Part shown: one piece after another, positions 48,174-57,899 of the stretch
Numbering within the stretch: position 1 is the first letter of the stretch
Layout: each line of letters starts with the position of its first letter
Assembly: GCF_030718935.1 (NCBI RefSeq)
Contig: NZ_CP132194.1
Coordinates: forward strand, 1,984,001 to 2,048,000
Direction of reading: 5' to 3'
Length of the DNA stretch: 64,000 nt
From: Psychrobacter sp. M13
GTDB taxonomy: Bacteria > Pseudomonadota > Gammaproteobacteria > Pseudomonadales > Moraxellaceae
Made by a program: the position numbers and the translations under genes
Notes under the pieces: model-generated
Told to the model about the DNA's origin: nothing
What the model saw: the letters and a program-made list of their open reading frames with translations, nothing else
Databases searched by the model: none

Positions 48174-48518
48174 ATGGCTCAAAATGACATTGAAAACAAT
48201 AATGCTGATTCAAGCGTTGAGATCACCCCTGAAATGCAAGCGTTTTATCAACGTGCCGATGAGATAATTGGTGTCGCTAATAGTCAATTAGGTGACAATG
48301 CGCATTCAGGTCAAGTCGGTGCTTCCCTACTCTATGCAGCAGCGCGCTATAGCGCTTCTGTGGCCTCAATCGGCTTTGTAAAAGGCGATGACTTTGCTCA
48401 AGAAAAAGATGACATCGTTGAGTTTTATACCAAGCAATATCGTCAGATGCTCAGTGATAACTTAACGGATTATGCACAGAATTTTGAAAAATACATTAAT
48501 ATTGAAAAACAGTCTTAA
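48174..48518 (+). CDS. DUF3144 family protein
   Basis: The 114-residue protein matches DUF3144, a small proteobacterial family of unknown function: FYQRADEIIGVANSQ, then GQVGASLLYAAARYSASVAS and VEFYTKQYRQMLSDNL. It is predicted to be soluble and helical. A hairpin terminator follows. Its position behind metK and the 17-bp repeats gives no clear clue to function. Confidence 0.8.
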   Translation: MAQNDIENNNADSSVEITPEMQAFYQRADEIIGVANSQLGDNAHSGQVGASLLYAAARYSASVASIGFVKGDDFAQEKDDIVEFYTKQYRQMLSDNLTDYAQNFEKYINIEKQS

Positions 48519-48547
48519 TTAGCAATATCACTATTCATATATTGAAG

Positions 48548-48574
48548 AGCCTATCTATAAGATAGGCTTTTTTT
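48548..48574 (+). terminator. Terminator after DUF3144 gene
   Basis: AGCCTATC / GATAGGCT with a 5-nt loop and seven T's after it, 30 bp past the stop codon. Confidence 0.9.
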
Positions 48575-48711
48575 ATACCAAAAGGCATTGGCAAATTTAT
48601 TTATTGTCCATCAACTATCTTTAATATGACTGTCTTACAATTTCTAACAAAAAGAGCTATAGTAAATTAGAAATAACCGGGCGTTAACTAATTTATAAAC
48701 GAGGAGGTACT

Positions 48712-49062
48712 ATGTCTAGTAAAATTTTAACAACTTCATGGCAGTTTTTGGTTGGTTCTTGCTCGGCATTATGTTTGTCATTGATATTTGGTTTGGCAGG
48801 CTGTAGCGAAATGGCCACTATTGTCACGCCTGATACTACATCCATTCCTACCCCTACTGCTGGCAATCAAATGCCAAGCACTGGAGCCTTCTATATGTGT
48901 CCCCCTTTTAATCCAGCGAATACCACCTGTACAGCACAATACGAACCCGTTTGCGTCAAGTCCCTAGTTTCTTCTGTAGTCAGCTTGCGCACTGCTAGCA
49001 ATGCTTGCTCGGCATGTGCGACGCCAGAGGCAGAGGGTTATGTGAAGGGTGAATGCATTTAG
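48712..49062 (+). CDS. Small lipoprotein with Kazal-like cysteine pattern
   Basis: The 116-residue protein has a lipoprotein signal ending at a lipobox (FGLAGCSE, Cys31). The mature part contains eight cysteines. The arrangement CTAQYEPVCV ... TASNACSAC ... GYVKGEC closely follows the Kazal protease-inhibitor pattern (C-x-P-V-C ... Y/A-x-N-A-C-x-A-C ... G-x-C). The link between the second Cys and the SNAC part lacks the usual G-x-x-Y. A protease-inhibitor role is possible but unproven. A strong GAGGAGG ribosome binding site precedes the ATG, and a terminator follows. Confidence 0.75.
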   Translation: MSSKILTTSWQFLVGSCSALCLSLIFGLAGCSEMATIVTPDTTSIPTPTAGNQMPSTGAFYMCPPFNPANTTCTAQYEPVCVKSLVSSVVSLRTASNACSACATPEAEGYVKGECI

Positions 49063-49130
49063 TTTCGTTATTCAGTAATTTTTAACAGCTATAGCCCCTT
49101 ATAAATCTTCTGATACGATAGTTTTTAATA

Positions 49131-49167
49131 AAAAAAGCCCCAGCTTACTTATAAGCTAGGGCTTTTT
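49131..49167. terminator. Terminator between Kazal-like gene and BCCT gene
   Basis: AAAAAAGCCC / GGGCTTTTT with an inner AGCTTA/TAAGCT stem. It lies between convergent genes and can serve both. Confidence 0.9.
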
Positions 49168-49189
49168 AGTTTCATAAGACGACTTACTA

Positions 49190-50842
49190 TTAATTATCTT
49201 TTTCGATATCAGGTGGTCCTGTTAATAACTCTTCATCACGGAACTCATTGGCAGAATTGTGCTCGGCTGATTCTTCGGTGGTAAACCACTGCTGATTACG
49301 ATAGAGAATCAAATGATCGCGACTCAGGCCACGCAGTAGCGAGTACATCATAATCACGATGACTATCGCAAACGGGAAACCTGAAACAATCGAGGCCGCT
49401 TGCAGTGCGCCAAGTCCACCAGCCGCTAATAGTACCGCTGCGATAACCCCTTCTGTACCTGCCCAAAATAGACGCTGAATCTTTGGCGGATTAGTATCAC
49501 CTCCTGAGGTCAGCATGTCGATGACAAAACTGGCTGAATCCGATGAAGTCACAAACCACAGTACAATCATAATCACAATAAGCAAGTTAACCGCTGAGGT
49601 CAATGGATAAGATTCCATTAGTTTAAAGATAGCACTACCTGTATCGGCTTTTACCGCTTCGATAAGACCAGGACTTGCCATAGTAGGATCAGCCGCTGCT
49701 AACATCTCTAAATGTACCGCCGCGCCACCAAACGCTGTAAACCACAAGAATAAAATCGTAATAGGGATTAATAGCACCCCTAGTATAAACTCACGGATAG
49801 TACGACCACGAGAGATACGCGCAACGAATACGCCTACAAATGGCGACCAGCTAATCCACCATGCCCAGTAAAATATCGTCCACGACGACTGCCAGTTCTC
49901 TTCGCCATTGTAAGACTCAGTCCACATGCCAAGTGGGATAACTTGGTGCAGATAATTACCGATATTCTCGACAAAGCTATTAAAAATAAACTGCGTAGGC
50001 CCTAAGATAATCACAAAGCTAAGCAGTACTACGGTAAATAAGATATTGATATCACTTAAGCGTTTGATGCCTTTATCTAATCCCATGAATAAGGATAGCC
50101 CTGCTAGCATAGTGATAAAAGCAATCAGGATAATCTGTACCGTAATATTATTAGGAATACCAAATAAAGCATTAAGACCCGAGTTGATCTGTAATACGCC
50201 TAAACCTAAAGTCGTCACCACCCCAAACATCGTTCCAAATACCGCTAAAGTATCGACCGTATGACCCATAGGGCCGTAGATTTTTTTGCCGATTAGCGGA
50301 TATAACGTTGAGCGAATCGCTAAAGGCAAACCGACACGATAGTGAAAATAAGCCAAAGCCAAAGCCACCATGCCATAGATCGCCCACACATGAAAACCGT
50401 AATGCAAAAATGAGATATTCATTGCAAGTTTGGCGGCTTCCACCGTCTCAGGCGTCCCCAATGGCGGTGCCATAAAATGATACAGCGGCTCAGCAGTACC
50501 CCAGTACAGCAGACCAATACCAATCCCTGCTGAGAATAACATGCCAATCCAAGAAATGAGATTGTATTCAGGCCTTTCTGTCTGATGACCAAGCCTAATG
50601 TCACCGTAGCGACTAAAGATCATGTAAATACTCATAACCAATGCAAGATTGACCACGACAATAAAAAACCAGCCAAAACGTACTGATACAAAGGCTTTGG
50701 CTTGATTAAAAACTAACTCAGCCTGCTCATTAAAAAATGCACCAAAAATAATAAAGGCAATAATCAGTATTGCAGAAGTCAAAAACACAGGTTTACTTAC
50801 CCGTGGAAAAGGGCCCAAGCGGCCAACTTTTACATGATCCAT
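49190..50842 (-). CDS. BCCT family transporter (copy 1)
   Basis: Betaine/choline/carnitine transporters import quaternary ammonium compounds using sodium or proton gradients. From the ATG at 50842 the protein has 550 residues and 12 membrane segments, with the Trp-rich substrate box FYWAWWISWSPFVGVF and RISRGRTIREFILGVLLIP. The loop SGGDTNPPKIQRLFW is also typical. The frame is open 14 codons further to 50884, but the paralogue next door starts at the same MDHVKVGRLGPFP sequence, so 50842 is preferred. The substrate is probably betaine or choline; this cannot be told from sequence alone. A terminator at 50949-50982 separates it from copy 2. Confidence 0.93.
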   Translation of the reverse strand: MDHVKVGRLGPFPRVSKPVFLTSAILIIAFIIFGAFFNEQAELVFNQAKAFVSVRFGWFFIVVVNLALVMSIYMIFSRYGDIRLGHQTERPEYNLISWIGMLFSAGIGIGLLYWGTAEPLYHFMAPPLGTPETVEAAKLAMNISFLHYGFHVWAIYGMVALALAYFHYRVGLPLAIRSTLYPLIGKKIYGPMGHTVDTLAVFGTMFGVVTTLGLGVLQINSGLNALFGIPNNITVQIILIAFITMLAGLSLFMGLDKGIKRLSDINILFTVVLLSFVIILGPTQFIFNSFVENIGNYLHQVIPLGMWTESYNGEENWQSSWTIFYWAWWISWSPFVGVFVARISRGRTIREFILGVLLIPITILFLWFTAFGGAAVHLEMLAAADPTMASPGLIEAVKADTGSAIFKLMESYPLTSAVNLLIVIMIVLWFVTSSDSASFVIDMLTSGGDTNPPKIQRLFWAGTEGVIAAVLLAAGGLGALQAASIVSGFPFAIVIVIMMYSLLRGLSRDHLILYRNQQWFTTEESAEHNSANEFRDEELLTGPPDIEKDN

Positions 50843-50948
50843 AATATTGTCTCGAAAGTATCGTCTCAAATTTTTAAGTGGCATACCTTAACAAGTTATA
50901 ACCTAACTATCAAACTTGATACAAAACTTGGCAGTTTTAGCAAGTAAA

Positions 50949-50982
50949 AAAGCCCCAAGATAGCAAGGTATCTTGGGGCTTT
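50949..50982 (-). terminator. Terminator between the two BCCT genes
   Basis: AAAGCCCCAAGATA / TATCTTGGGGCTTT is a perfect 14-bp stem with a 6-nt loop, ending the upstream BCCT transcript (copy 2) before copy 1. Confidence 0.9.
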
Positions 50983-51069
50983 GTCTTTAAATCAATAATT
51001 AAAAAAACATTGTGGCACTGTTAAGATGAGTTTATAAATGAGCTTAACCGCTTATATCTTAGTTATAAC

Positions 51070-52719
51070 TTAGTCACCTTTTACAATCTTAGGCGGACCC
51101 TTAAGATATTCCTCATCAATGAATTCATCAGCGGTATTATGATCAACTGACTCTGCCGTAATAAAGCGCTGTTCAGCACGATAAAGTATGAGTCGATCTC
51201 GACCTAAACCACGCCATAGCGCGTACATCATCACAAATATAACTATAGCAAAGGGTAGTCCCGCTACAATAGCGGCGGCTTGTAATGCGCCAAGTCCACC
51301 TGCTGCTAATAATATCGCCGCAATAAAACCTTCCATCGTCGCCCAAAACAAGCGCTGAATCTTAGGTGGGTTAGTATCACCACCTGCGGTTAGCATATCA
51401 ATGACGAAACTGGCTGAATCCGATGACGTCACAAACCAAAGCACAATCATAATCACAATTAAGAGCGTTATGGGCTTGGTTAGAGGGTAATATTCAACCA
51501 ATTTAAAAATAGCACTGCCCGTATCCGCTTGTACCGCTTCAACCAATCCTGGACTGACAAGCGCAGGATCAAGAGCCGCTAATAGCTCCATATGAATAGC
51601 AACACCGCCAAAGGTAGTAAACCAAAAGAACAAAATCAGCATTGGAATCAATAGCACACCCAACACAAACTCACGGATAGTACGACCGCGACTAATACGC
51701 GCAATAAATATACCAACGAACGGTGCCCAACTTACCCACCACGCCCAATAAAATATCGTCCAACCACTCTGCCAGTCAGTATTGCTATAAGACTCACCCC
51801 ATGTCGATAGCGGTATCATAGCCACCAAATAGTTACCGATGTTTTCAATAAAGCTATCAAAGATAAATAAGGTTGGGCCCAAAATAACCATAAAGGCGAG
51901 TAGCACGCCTGTAAAGCCCATATTGATATCACTTAAGCGCTTAATACCTTTATCCAGCCCTAGCATCAGCGATCCGCAAGCTAAAGCCGTCACAAAAGCG
52001 ATAATGATAAATTGTACGGTCAACGAGTTTGGAATACCAAATAAATTCTCAAGGCCTGAGTTAATTTGCATCACCCCAAGACCTAATGAAGTCACAACAC
52101 CGAACATCGTACCAAATACGGCTAAGATGTCGACGGTATGTCCCCAACCACCATATATCTTTTTACCCAATATTGGATATAGCGTTGAGCGAATAGATAG
52201 CGGCAGTCCACGGCGAAAATGAAAATAGGCCAGCGATAGCGCCACTATAGTATAGATCGCCCAAGCATGTAATCCCCAATGCATAAATGAGATATTCATT
52301 GCAAGTTTGGCGGCCTCAACGGTTTGAGCCTCACCTAATGGAGGCGCCATAAAGTGATATAAAGGCTCAGCCGTTCCCCAATAGACAAGGCCAATACCGA
52401 TACCCGCGGAGAACAGCATCCCAATCCATGAGAACAAGCTGTACTGTGGTTGTTCTGTTTGGTTGCCTAAACGAATATCACCGTATCGGCTCGCTGCTAA
52501 ATAAATACAAAAAACTAGCGCGGTGTTCATCAAAATAATGAACATCCAACCAAATTTATTAGTAATAAAACTTTGTAAATAACTAAATAAAGCTCCAGCC
52601 ATTTCGGTAAAAAATACACCGAAAATAATAAATCCAACAATAAGCAGCGCTGAGGTAACAAAAACAGGTTTACTTACTTTTGGAAACGGACCCAATCTGC
52701 CCACTTTCACATGATCCAT
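51070..52719 (-). CDS. BCCT family transporter (copy 2)
   Basis: A 549-residue BCCT transporter very similar along its whole length to the gene immediately downstream: same N-terminus, FYWAWWVSWAPFVGIF substrate box, SRGRTIREFVLGVLLIPM and GGDTNPPKIQRLFWA. The two are tandem duplicates that have diverged. The most obvious changes are in the loop near residue 295 (MIPLSTWGESYSNTD versus VIPLGMWTESYNGEE) and in several membrane segments, which may reflect different substrates or affinities. The copies are separated by 227 bp and a terminator, so each probably has its own promoter. Confidence 0.93.
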   Translation of the reverse strand: MDHVKVGRLGPFPKVSKPVFVTSALLIVGFIIFGVFFTEMAGALFSYLQSFITNKFGWMFIILMNTALVFCIYLAASRYGDIRLGNQTEQPQYSLFSWIGMLFSAGIGIGLVYWGTAEPLYHFMAPPLGEAQTVEAAKLAMNISFMHWGLHAWAIYTIVALSLAYFHFRRGLPLSIRSTLYPILGKKIYGGWGHTVDILAVFGTMFGVVTSLGLGVMQINSGLENLFGIPNSLTVQFIIIAFVTALACGSLMLGLDKGIKRLSDINMGFTGVLLAFMVILGPTLFIFDSFIENIGNYLVAMIPLSTWGESYSNTDWQSGWTIFYWAWWVSWAPFVGIFIARISRGRTIREFVLGVLLIPMLILFFWFTTFGGVAIHMELLAALDPALVSPGLVEAVQADTGSAIFKLVEYYPLTKPITLLIVIMIVLWFVTSSDSASFVIDMLTAGGDTNPPKIQRLFWATMEGFIAAILLAAGGLGALQAAAIVAGLPFAIVIFVMMYALWRGLGRDRLILYRAEQRFITAESVDHNTADEFIDEEYLKGPPKIVKGD

Positions 52720-52899
52720 CGTTGATTCTCAATTTTTAAGGAAAGTTACTGTAACAAACTGATTACTAATTATCAATAAGCCTTAAAAATTAAAACCATA
52801 TAATAATTAAAATATTTTCAATAACTTAGCTTAACACCAATAGTAAAACAAGCATTAAGTAACTGAGTGGTCAGCAATTTTATTGAATGGCAATTAGGC

Positions 52900-54168
52900 T
52901 TAATTTGGTAGTAACTTTAGTAATTTGCCACCATTGCCATCTTCTAATGCCCACACTTGCCCCTCTACCACTAACACATTGCGCATACGTTTGCCCATGT
53001 CATAGCGGTAACGCTCAGAGGCGTTAAGACCCTTCAAGTCAACAACAATCAAAGCTTGTGATGACAAGCCGCTAACCAAGGCATTACTCTGCCACGCTGG
53101 AAAATCATTATAGATTCCAGACCTATAAATACTCATAGAAGAGGGTGAGATGACTGGTGTCCAACTGATTTTGGGCGCTGTAAAATCAGGCTGCGTATCA
53201 TGATCAGGTATATCAATACCTGAGTAATTGCGCCCGTTTGACACCACAGGCCAGCCATAATTACTACCTTTTTCAATTAAGTTCAGCTCATCACCGCCGC
53301 GTGGGCCCATCTCATTGGCCCACAATCTACCACTATCGTCAAATGCCATACCTAATACATTACGATTGCCCAGCGTCCAAAATTGCTGGGCGACTTTACT
53401 ATCATTGTCAAAAAATGGATTATCCATCGGCACGGAACCATCAGGACTTAACCTTATTATCTTGCCTAAATTGACACTCATATCTTGCGCTGGATCTTGT
53501 TTTTGTCTATCACCTGAGCTGATATATAAATATTTTCCATCAGTCGAAAACAGCAAACGGTGGCTGTAATGCCCTTGACCTTTAACCTTTGGCGTCTGCT
53601 GCCAAATAGGCACAATGGCCGTCAAACTTGGCGAATTACTATTCAATCCCATCAGTTTCGCGCTGATAACTTTTGCACCAAATATATTACTGTCACTTCC
53701 TTCACCTGCTTCAACATAGCTTAGATAAACCCTGTTAGTCGCGGCAAAGTCTGGCGCCAGAATGATATCACCCAAACCACCTTGCCCGCCATAAGCGACT
53801 TTTGGCACAGCGCTGACAGCTGTTTTTATACCTGACTCAGTATCGACAATAAACAGCTCACCTGTCTTTTGAGTAACTAATAGCTTAGGTGGTGAATCGT
53901 CCTGTTTGGGTAATGCGGTCATCGCCCATGGCTCATCGAAGGTCGCTATCGCTCGAGTGGTAAAGCTAGGTTTTTTATCATTAACTTGGTCAGCAACTTG
54001 ACTACTTTTATCACTTTGATCGCTAGTTTTTACGCTACGAGTTTCTGTTAGCGTAGTGTCTGTCGAAGAGTCGGAGCAAGCGGCTGTACTAAAGAGTAGT
54101 GCCATTACGGCTAAAGGTAAGGCTAAAGGTAAGGCTAAAGGTACACTTATAAGCTTAGGCGTTATCAT
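52900..54168 (-). CDS. PQQ-dependent sugar dehydrogenase (YliI-type) lipoprotein
   Basis: The protein (422 residues from the ATG at 54168) is a soluble-type quinoprotein glucose/aldose dehydrogenase. Segments shared with the family are FDEPWAMTALP, GGQGGLGDIILAPDFA, YSHRLLFSTDGKYLYISSGD, GNRNVLGMAFDDSGRLWANE, MGPRGGDELNLIEKGSNYGW and WTPVISPSSM. A lipobox STAACS follows the signal, so it is probably anchored in the envelope. The signal core repeats LPLA, encoded by three exact 12-bp units. The frame extends to 54207, but AAGGAT lies seven bases before 54168. Aldose sugars are the family substrate; PQQ genes are not in the window. Confidence 0.9.
   Translation of the reverse strand: MITPKLISVPLALPLALPLAVMALLFSTAACSDSSTDTTLTETRSVKTSDQSDKSSQVADQVNDKKPSFTTRAIATFDEPWAMTALPKQDDSPPKLLVTQKTGELFIVDTESGIKTAVSAVPKVAYGGQGGLGDIILAPDFAATNRVYLSYVEAGEGSDSNIFGAKVISAKLMGLNSNSPSLTAIVPIWQQTPKVKGQGHYSHRLLFSTDGKYLYISSGDRQKQDPAQDMSVNLGKIIRLSPDGSVPMDNPFFDNDSKVAQQFWTLGNRNVLGMAFDDSGRLWANEMGPRGGDELNLIEKGSNYGWPVVSNGRNYSGIDIPDHDTQPDFTAPKISWTPVISPSSMSIYRSGIYNDFPAWQSNALVSGLSSQALIVVDLKGLNASERYRYDMGKRMRNVLVVEGQVWALEDGNGGKLLKLLPN
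54109..54144 (-). repeat. Three 12-bp tandem repeats in a signal peptide
   Basis: GGCTAAAGGTAA occurs three times without a gap (the last unit differs at its final base). It encodes repeated Leu-Pro-Leu-Ala in the hydrophobic core of the PQQ dehydrogenase signal peptide. Each unit change keeps the frame. Confidence 0.9.
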
Positions 54169-54255
54169 GTTATCTATCCTTATTAAATCTATAAAAATAT
54201 TTTGCATTTAGTTTATTTATAGCACAATGTTAATACTTAGAAGGTAAAAAAATAA

Positions 54256-54287
54256 AACCCCTTATTTGCTATTGCAAGTAAGGGGTT
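54256..54287 (-). terminator. Terminator after clpB
   Basis: AACCCCTTATTTGC / GCAAGTAAGGGGTT, 14 bp with one wobble and a 4-nt loop. On the minus strand a long T-rich run follows. It lies 35 bp past the clpB stop. Confidence 0.92.
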
Positions 54288-54322
54288 ATTTTGTTTATTA
54301 AGGGATGTACGTAAAAGGAAAA

Positions 54323-56920
54323 CTAACTCATTCTAAGCTTGTTAAAAGTCAGCTTATCATTGTCACCAACGTCAACTTTGATGATATCGCCTGCGACAAA
54401 ATCACCTGCCAGCAGTTTTAAAGATAGTGGGTTTTCGATCTCCTGCTGAATGGCACGTTTCAGAGGGCGCGCACCATAGACAGGGTCATAACCCACCGCA
54501 ACCAGCTGATTCATCGCCTCATCACTCAAGGCTATATCGAGCTCACGCTCTTGCAAGCGGCTACGTAAACGCTCCATCTGAATATCGGCAATACCCGCCA
54601 TTTGCGCTTGCCCTAACGCATGGAACACTACGATTTCATCGATACGATTGACGAACTCAGGACGGAAATGCTCGCCCACTGATTCCATAACCTCAGACTT
54701 GATGTCTTCATAGCTCTCGCCGACCATCTCTTGAATCTTATGTGAGCCTAAATTACTAGTCATGATGATAACGGTGTTTTTAAAATCGACGACTCGACCT
54801 TGCGAGTCGGTTAGACGACCATCATCCAATACTTGCAGTAAAATATTAAACACATCAGGATGCGCTTTTTCGACTTCATCGAATAACACGACGCTATAAG
54901 GCTTACGACGTACCGCTTCGGTGAGTGCCCCGCCTTCTTCATAACCAACATAGCCAGGAGGCGCGCCCACTAAACGACTGACGCTGTGCTTCTCCATATA
55001 CTCACTCATATCAATTCTTACTAGTGAATCCTCTGAATCAAATAGGAAATTCGCCAGCGATTTGGTCAATTCCGTTTTACCAACTCCTGTAGGTCCTAGG
55101 AATAAAAATGAGCCTGACGGACGATTGGGATCTGATAACCCTGCCCGGCTACGACGTACTGCATTGGCGACGGACTCAACCGCTTCATCTTGACCAATAA
55201 CGCGCTCATGGAGCTTATCTTCCATCGCCAGCAATTTATCACGCTCGCCCTGCATCATTTTATTAACAGGTATCCCTGTTGCAGCGCTGACCACTTCGGC
55301 AATCTCGTTATCGGTGACTTTGTTACGTAGCAGTTTGATTTCGATAGGCTCACCGTTCTGCTCTTTTTGCTCTGCCGAATCAAGAGTAGCAATTTGCTTT
55401 TCAAGCTCAGGTATCACCCCATATTTGAGTCGTGACATCTCGGCCACGTCACCTTCACGAGTCACTTTTTCTAACTGTATACGGGCTTTGTCCAAGTCCT
55501 CTTTATGCTGTTTACTGCCTTCAACCAATGCTTTTTCTGCTTGCCAAATCTCTGTTAAGTCAGCAAGCTCTCGCTCTATTCCTTCTATCTGTGTATCGAG
55601 CAGTTTAGTTTCGGCCTTAGCGCCAGCATCTTCTTCACCTTTGAGTGCTTCACGCTCCATTTTTAGCTGAATTAAGCGACTATCTAACTTGCCTAGTGAC
55701 TCAGGCTTACTATCCATCTCCATACGCAAGCGACTGGCCGCTTCATCGATCAGATCGATGGCTTTATCAGGCAATTTGCGATCGGTAATATAGCGATGAC
55801 TCATCCGCGCCGCAGCAATAATCGCGCTATCTTGAATACTGACTGCATGGTGTAGCTCATAACGCTCTTTGAGTCCACGCAAAATCGCAATTGTGTCCTC
55901 TACCGTTGGCTCATCAACGAGAACCTTTTGGAAGCGGCGCTCAAGAGCAGCGTCTTTTTCAATATATTGACGGTATTCGTCTAGAGTTGTTGCACCAACG
56001 CAATGCAACTCACCGCGAGCTAGTGCAGGCTTGAGCATATTACCTGCATCCATCGCGCCATCGGCTTTACCTGCACCGACTAAGGTATGCAGCTCATCAA
56101 TAAACAAGATGACATTACCTTCTTGCTTAGATAGATCACTGAGAACGGCTTTTAGACGCTCTTCAAACTCACCGCGAAACTTAGCACCAGCGATCAGCGA
56201 ACCCAAATCTAGCGATAGTACTTCTTTGTGACGCATACCCTCTGGCACTTCACCATTGATGATTTTTTGCGCCAGTCCTTCGACAATAGCAGTCTTACCA
56301 ACACCTGGCTCACCGATCAACACAGGGTTGTTTTTGGTACGGCGCGAGAGCACTTGAATAGTACGACGAATCTCTTCATCACGACCGATAACAGGATCAA
56401 GCTTGCCAAGCTCTGCTTGCTCAGTCAGGTTAATCGTATATTTATTCAGTGCATCGCGCTGATCTTCAGCGTTTTGATTATTGACCGTATCATCGCCTCG
56501 CAGTTGCTCAATGACCTCTTTTAGCTTCGTCGCTGTCACGCCTGCGCTTTCAAATATTTTTTTGGTCTCGCCTTGCTCAGCGAGCGCCAACAATACCCAT
56601 TCAGTCGCAATAAAATCATCACCCTCTTTTTGCGCTTGACGATCAGCTAAGTTCAATATTTTGACTGAATTTGGATTTAGATTGACGTCACCTGTCGGAT
56701 CGCTAATCGTTGCTTGATTATTCAACGCTTTTGCCACACCGTTCTTGAGTGCTGGAATAGACGCACCTGCCTGCTGACAAATGGACAGATTAGCTTCATC
56801 TTGTAATAGCACTGCCAATAAATGCACAGGGTCAATACCCGTATTATCACGGCCTAAAGCTAGGCTTTGGGCTTCTTGAATAGCAGATTGTAATTTCTGG
56901 GTAAATTTCTCAAATCTCAT
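54323..56920 (-). CDS. clpB: ATP-dependent disaggregase ClpB
   Basis: ClpB works with DnaK to dissolve protein aggregates after heat stress. The 865-residue protein has an N-terminal Clp repeat domain (residues 1-145). A first AAA+ module follows with Walker [11 protein letters not shown] near residue 205, then a coiled middle domain (about residues 405-525). The second AAA+ module has [10 protein letters not shown] near residue 605 and the [14 protein letters not shown] pore-loop region. The C-terminal [18 protein letters not shown] is present. Length is standard. A sigma-32-type promoter lies upstream and a terminator downstream, indicating a single-gene heat-shock unit. Confidence 0.98.
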   Translation of the reverse strand: MRFEKFTQKLQSAIQEAQSLALGRDNTGIDPVHLLAVLLQDEANLSICQQAGASIPALKNGVAKALNNQATISDPTGDVNLNPNSVKILNLADRQAQKEGDDFIATEWVLLALAEQGETKKIFESAGVTATKLKEVIEQLRGDDTVNNQNAEDQRDALNKYTINLTEQAELGKLDPVIGRDEEIRRTIQVLSRRTKNNPVLIGEPGVGKTAIVEGLAQKIINGEVPEGMRHKEVLSLDLGSLIAGAKFRGEFEERLKAVLSDLSKQEGNVILFIDELHTLVGAGKADGAMDAGNMLKPALARGELHCVGATTLDEYRQYIEKDAALERRFQKVLVDEPTVEDTIAILRGLKERYELHHAVSIQDSAIIAAARMSHRYITDRKLPDKAIDLIDEAASRLRMEMDSKPESLGKLDSRLIQLKMEREALKGEEDAGAKAETKLLDTQIEGIERELADLTEIWQAEKALVEGSKQHKEDLDKARIQLEKVTREGDVAEMSRLKYGVIPELEKQIATLDSAEQKEQNGEPIEIKLLRNKVTDNEIAEVVSAATGIPVNKMMQGERDKLLAMEDKLHERVIGQDEAVESVANAVRRSRAGLSDPNRPSGSFLFLGPTGVGKTELTKSLANFLFDSEDSLVRIDMSEYMEKHSVSRLVGAPPGYVGYEEGGALTEAVRRKPYSVVLFDEVEKAHPDVFNILLQVLDDGRLTDSQGRVVDFKNTVIIMTSNLGSHKIQEMVGESYEDIKSEVMESVGEHFRPEFVNRIDEIVVFHALGQAQMAGIADIQMERLRSRLQERELDIALSDEAMNQLVAVGYDPVYGARPLKRAIQQEIENPLSLKLLAGDFVAGDIIKVDVGDNDKLTFNKLRMS

Positions 56921-57011
56921 GTGATTATCCTTTTATAATTAGTATCAATGTATACCTACGGCAGCGTATTTTTATCACTATTTAATGAAACAGCTTACCG
57001 TTGTCTGTCCT

Positions 57012-57042
57012 CTATATAAGGTAGCTTCACTTACATTTCAAG
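57012..57042 (-). promoter_or_regulatory. Sigma-32 (RpoH) promoter of clpB
   Basis: On the minus strand CTTGAAA (57036-57042) is followed after 14 bases by CCTTATATA (about 57013-57021). This matches the heat-shock consensus CTTGAAA-N11-15-CCCCATNT at all of the -35 and most of the -10 positions. It is about 92 bp upstream of the clpB ATG. Confidence 0.7.
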
Positions 57043-57215
57043 CAAGTTAAACAATAAAACCTTATTAGAAGTAATGATATTATTCTCAGCTTGTATATAA
57101 GCGTACTTAAAGAGTATTTCAAGATAAATACGGCACTATAAATCTAAAAAAAAGCGCTTGCTCGATAAAGAACAAACGCTAAAGATAATAGTTAAATAAA
57201 AAGCATAAATTATAT

Positions 57216-57791
57216 CTATTCTACAATCTCAATCAGCATCCCTGCCTTGTACACAGACATAATCTCATCCATCTCATCATCAGTCACCGCAATACAGCCA
57301 TCGGTCCAGTCACGCTTTTGCGTTAGTGCAGCTAAATGTCCAAAGCCATTTTTTTGACCATGAATCATAATGTCGCCACCTGGGCTAACGCCGCGTTTAC
57401 GGGCTTGCGCCTTGTCGCTTGCGTTGGGATAGCTGACATGGATAGAGCGATAGTAGCTAGATTTTTCGTTTTTATAATCGAGCTTATAACTGCCTGTTGG
57501 CGTACGCTCGTCACCTTGCTGTCGTTTGTGACCTGCTGGACTGTCGCCAAGCGCTATATGATACGTCTTAATCACTTTATCATCGCTTAATAACTTCAAC
57601 ACGCGCTCAGACTTATCGACGAAGACTTTATCAATAGTGACATCTGTAAGGATGGTTCGCTGTGCTGTATTTTTCGTACTACTCTTAGCATACGTTATCG
57701 CGCTCGCGCTAATGAGCCCCAAAAACATTAGCGTGACGGTAGCCCATAGCGAAGTCTTGATGTTGTAAGCTTTTAAACGAGAAAATAACAT
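57216..57791 (-). CDS. L,D-transpeptidase family protein
   Basis: The 191-residue protein has an N-terminal membrane anchor or signal (ATVTLMFLGLISASAITYA, residues 17-35) followed by a YkuD/ErfK catalytic domain. The signature includes HGQKNGFG with the conserved His and DWTDGCIAVTDDEMDEI with the catalytic Cys (S/T-x-G-C pattern as TDGC). These enzymes form 3-3 cross-links in murein or attach lipoproteins; a few short ones like this are of unsettled role. It stands alone between clpB and an SDR gene. Confidence 0.88.
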   Translation of the reverse strand: MLFSRLKAYNIKTSLWATVTLMFLGLISASAITYAKSSTKNTAQRTILTDVTIDKVFVDKSERVLKLLSDDKVIKTYHIALGDSPAGHKRQQGDERTPTGSYKLDYKNEKSSYYRSIHVSYPNASDKAQARKRGVSPGGDIMIHGQKNGFGHLAALTQKRDWTDGCIAVTDDEMDEIMSVYKAGMLIEIVE

Positions 57792-57899
57792 AGTAGTGAC
57801 TTATTATAATTAATATTTTAAAAAACTCATAAGTTATAAGATAACAAAAATCTAGGGCAAGTTTTGTGCAAAAGTTATGAATAAATTAAGCACTATCGA

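Noticed and set aside
55314..55670. 118-codon open frame opposite clpB
   Set aside because: Ser-rich translation typical of an antisense shadow of a coding region.
57145..57178. Imperfect hairpin AGCGCTTG/CAAACGCT after the clpB promoter region
   Set aside because: The stem has several mismatches and its position after the L,D-transpeptidase start makes no clear sense as a terminator.
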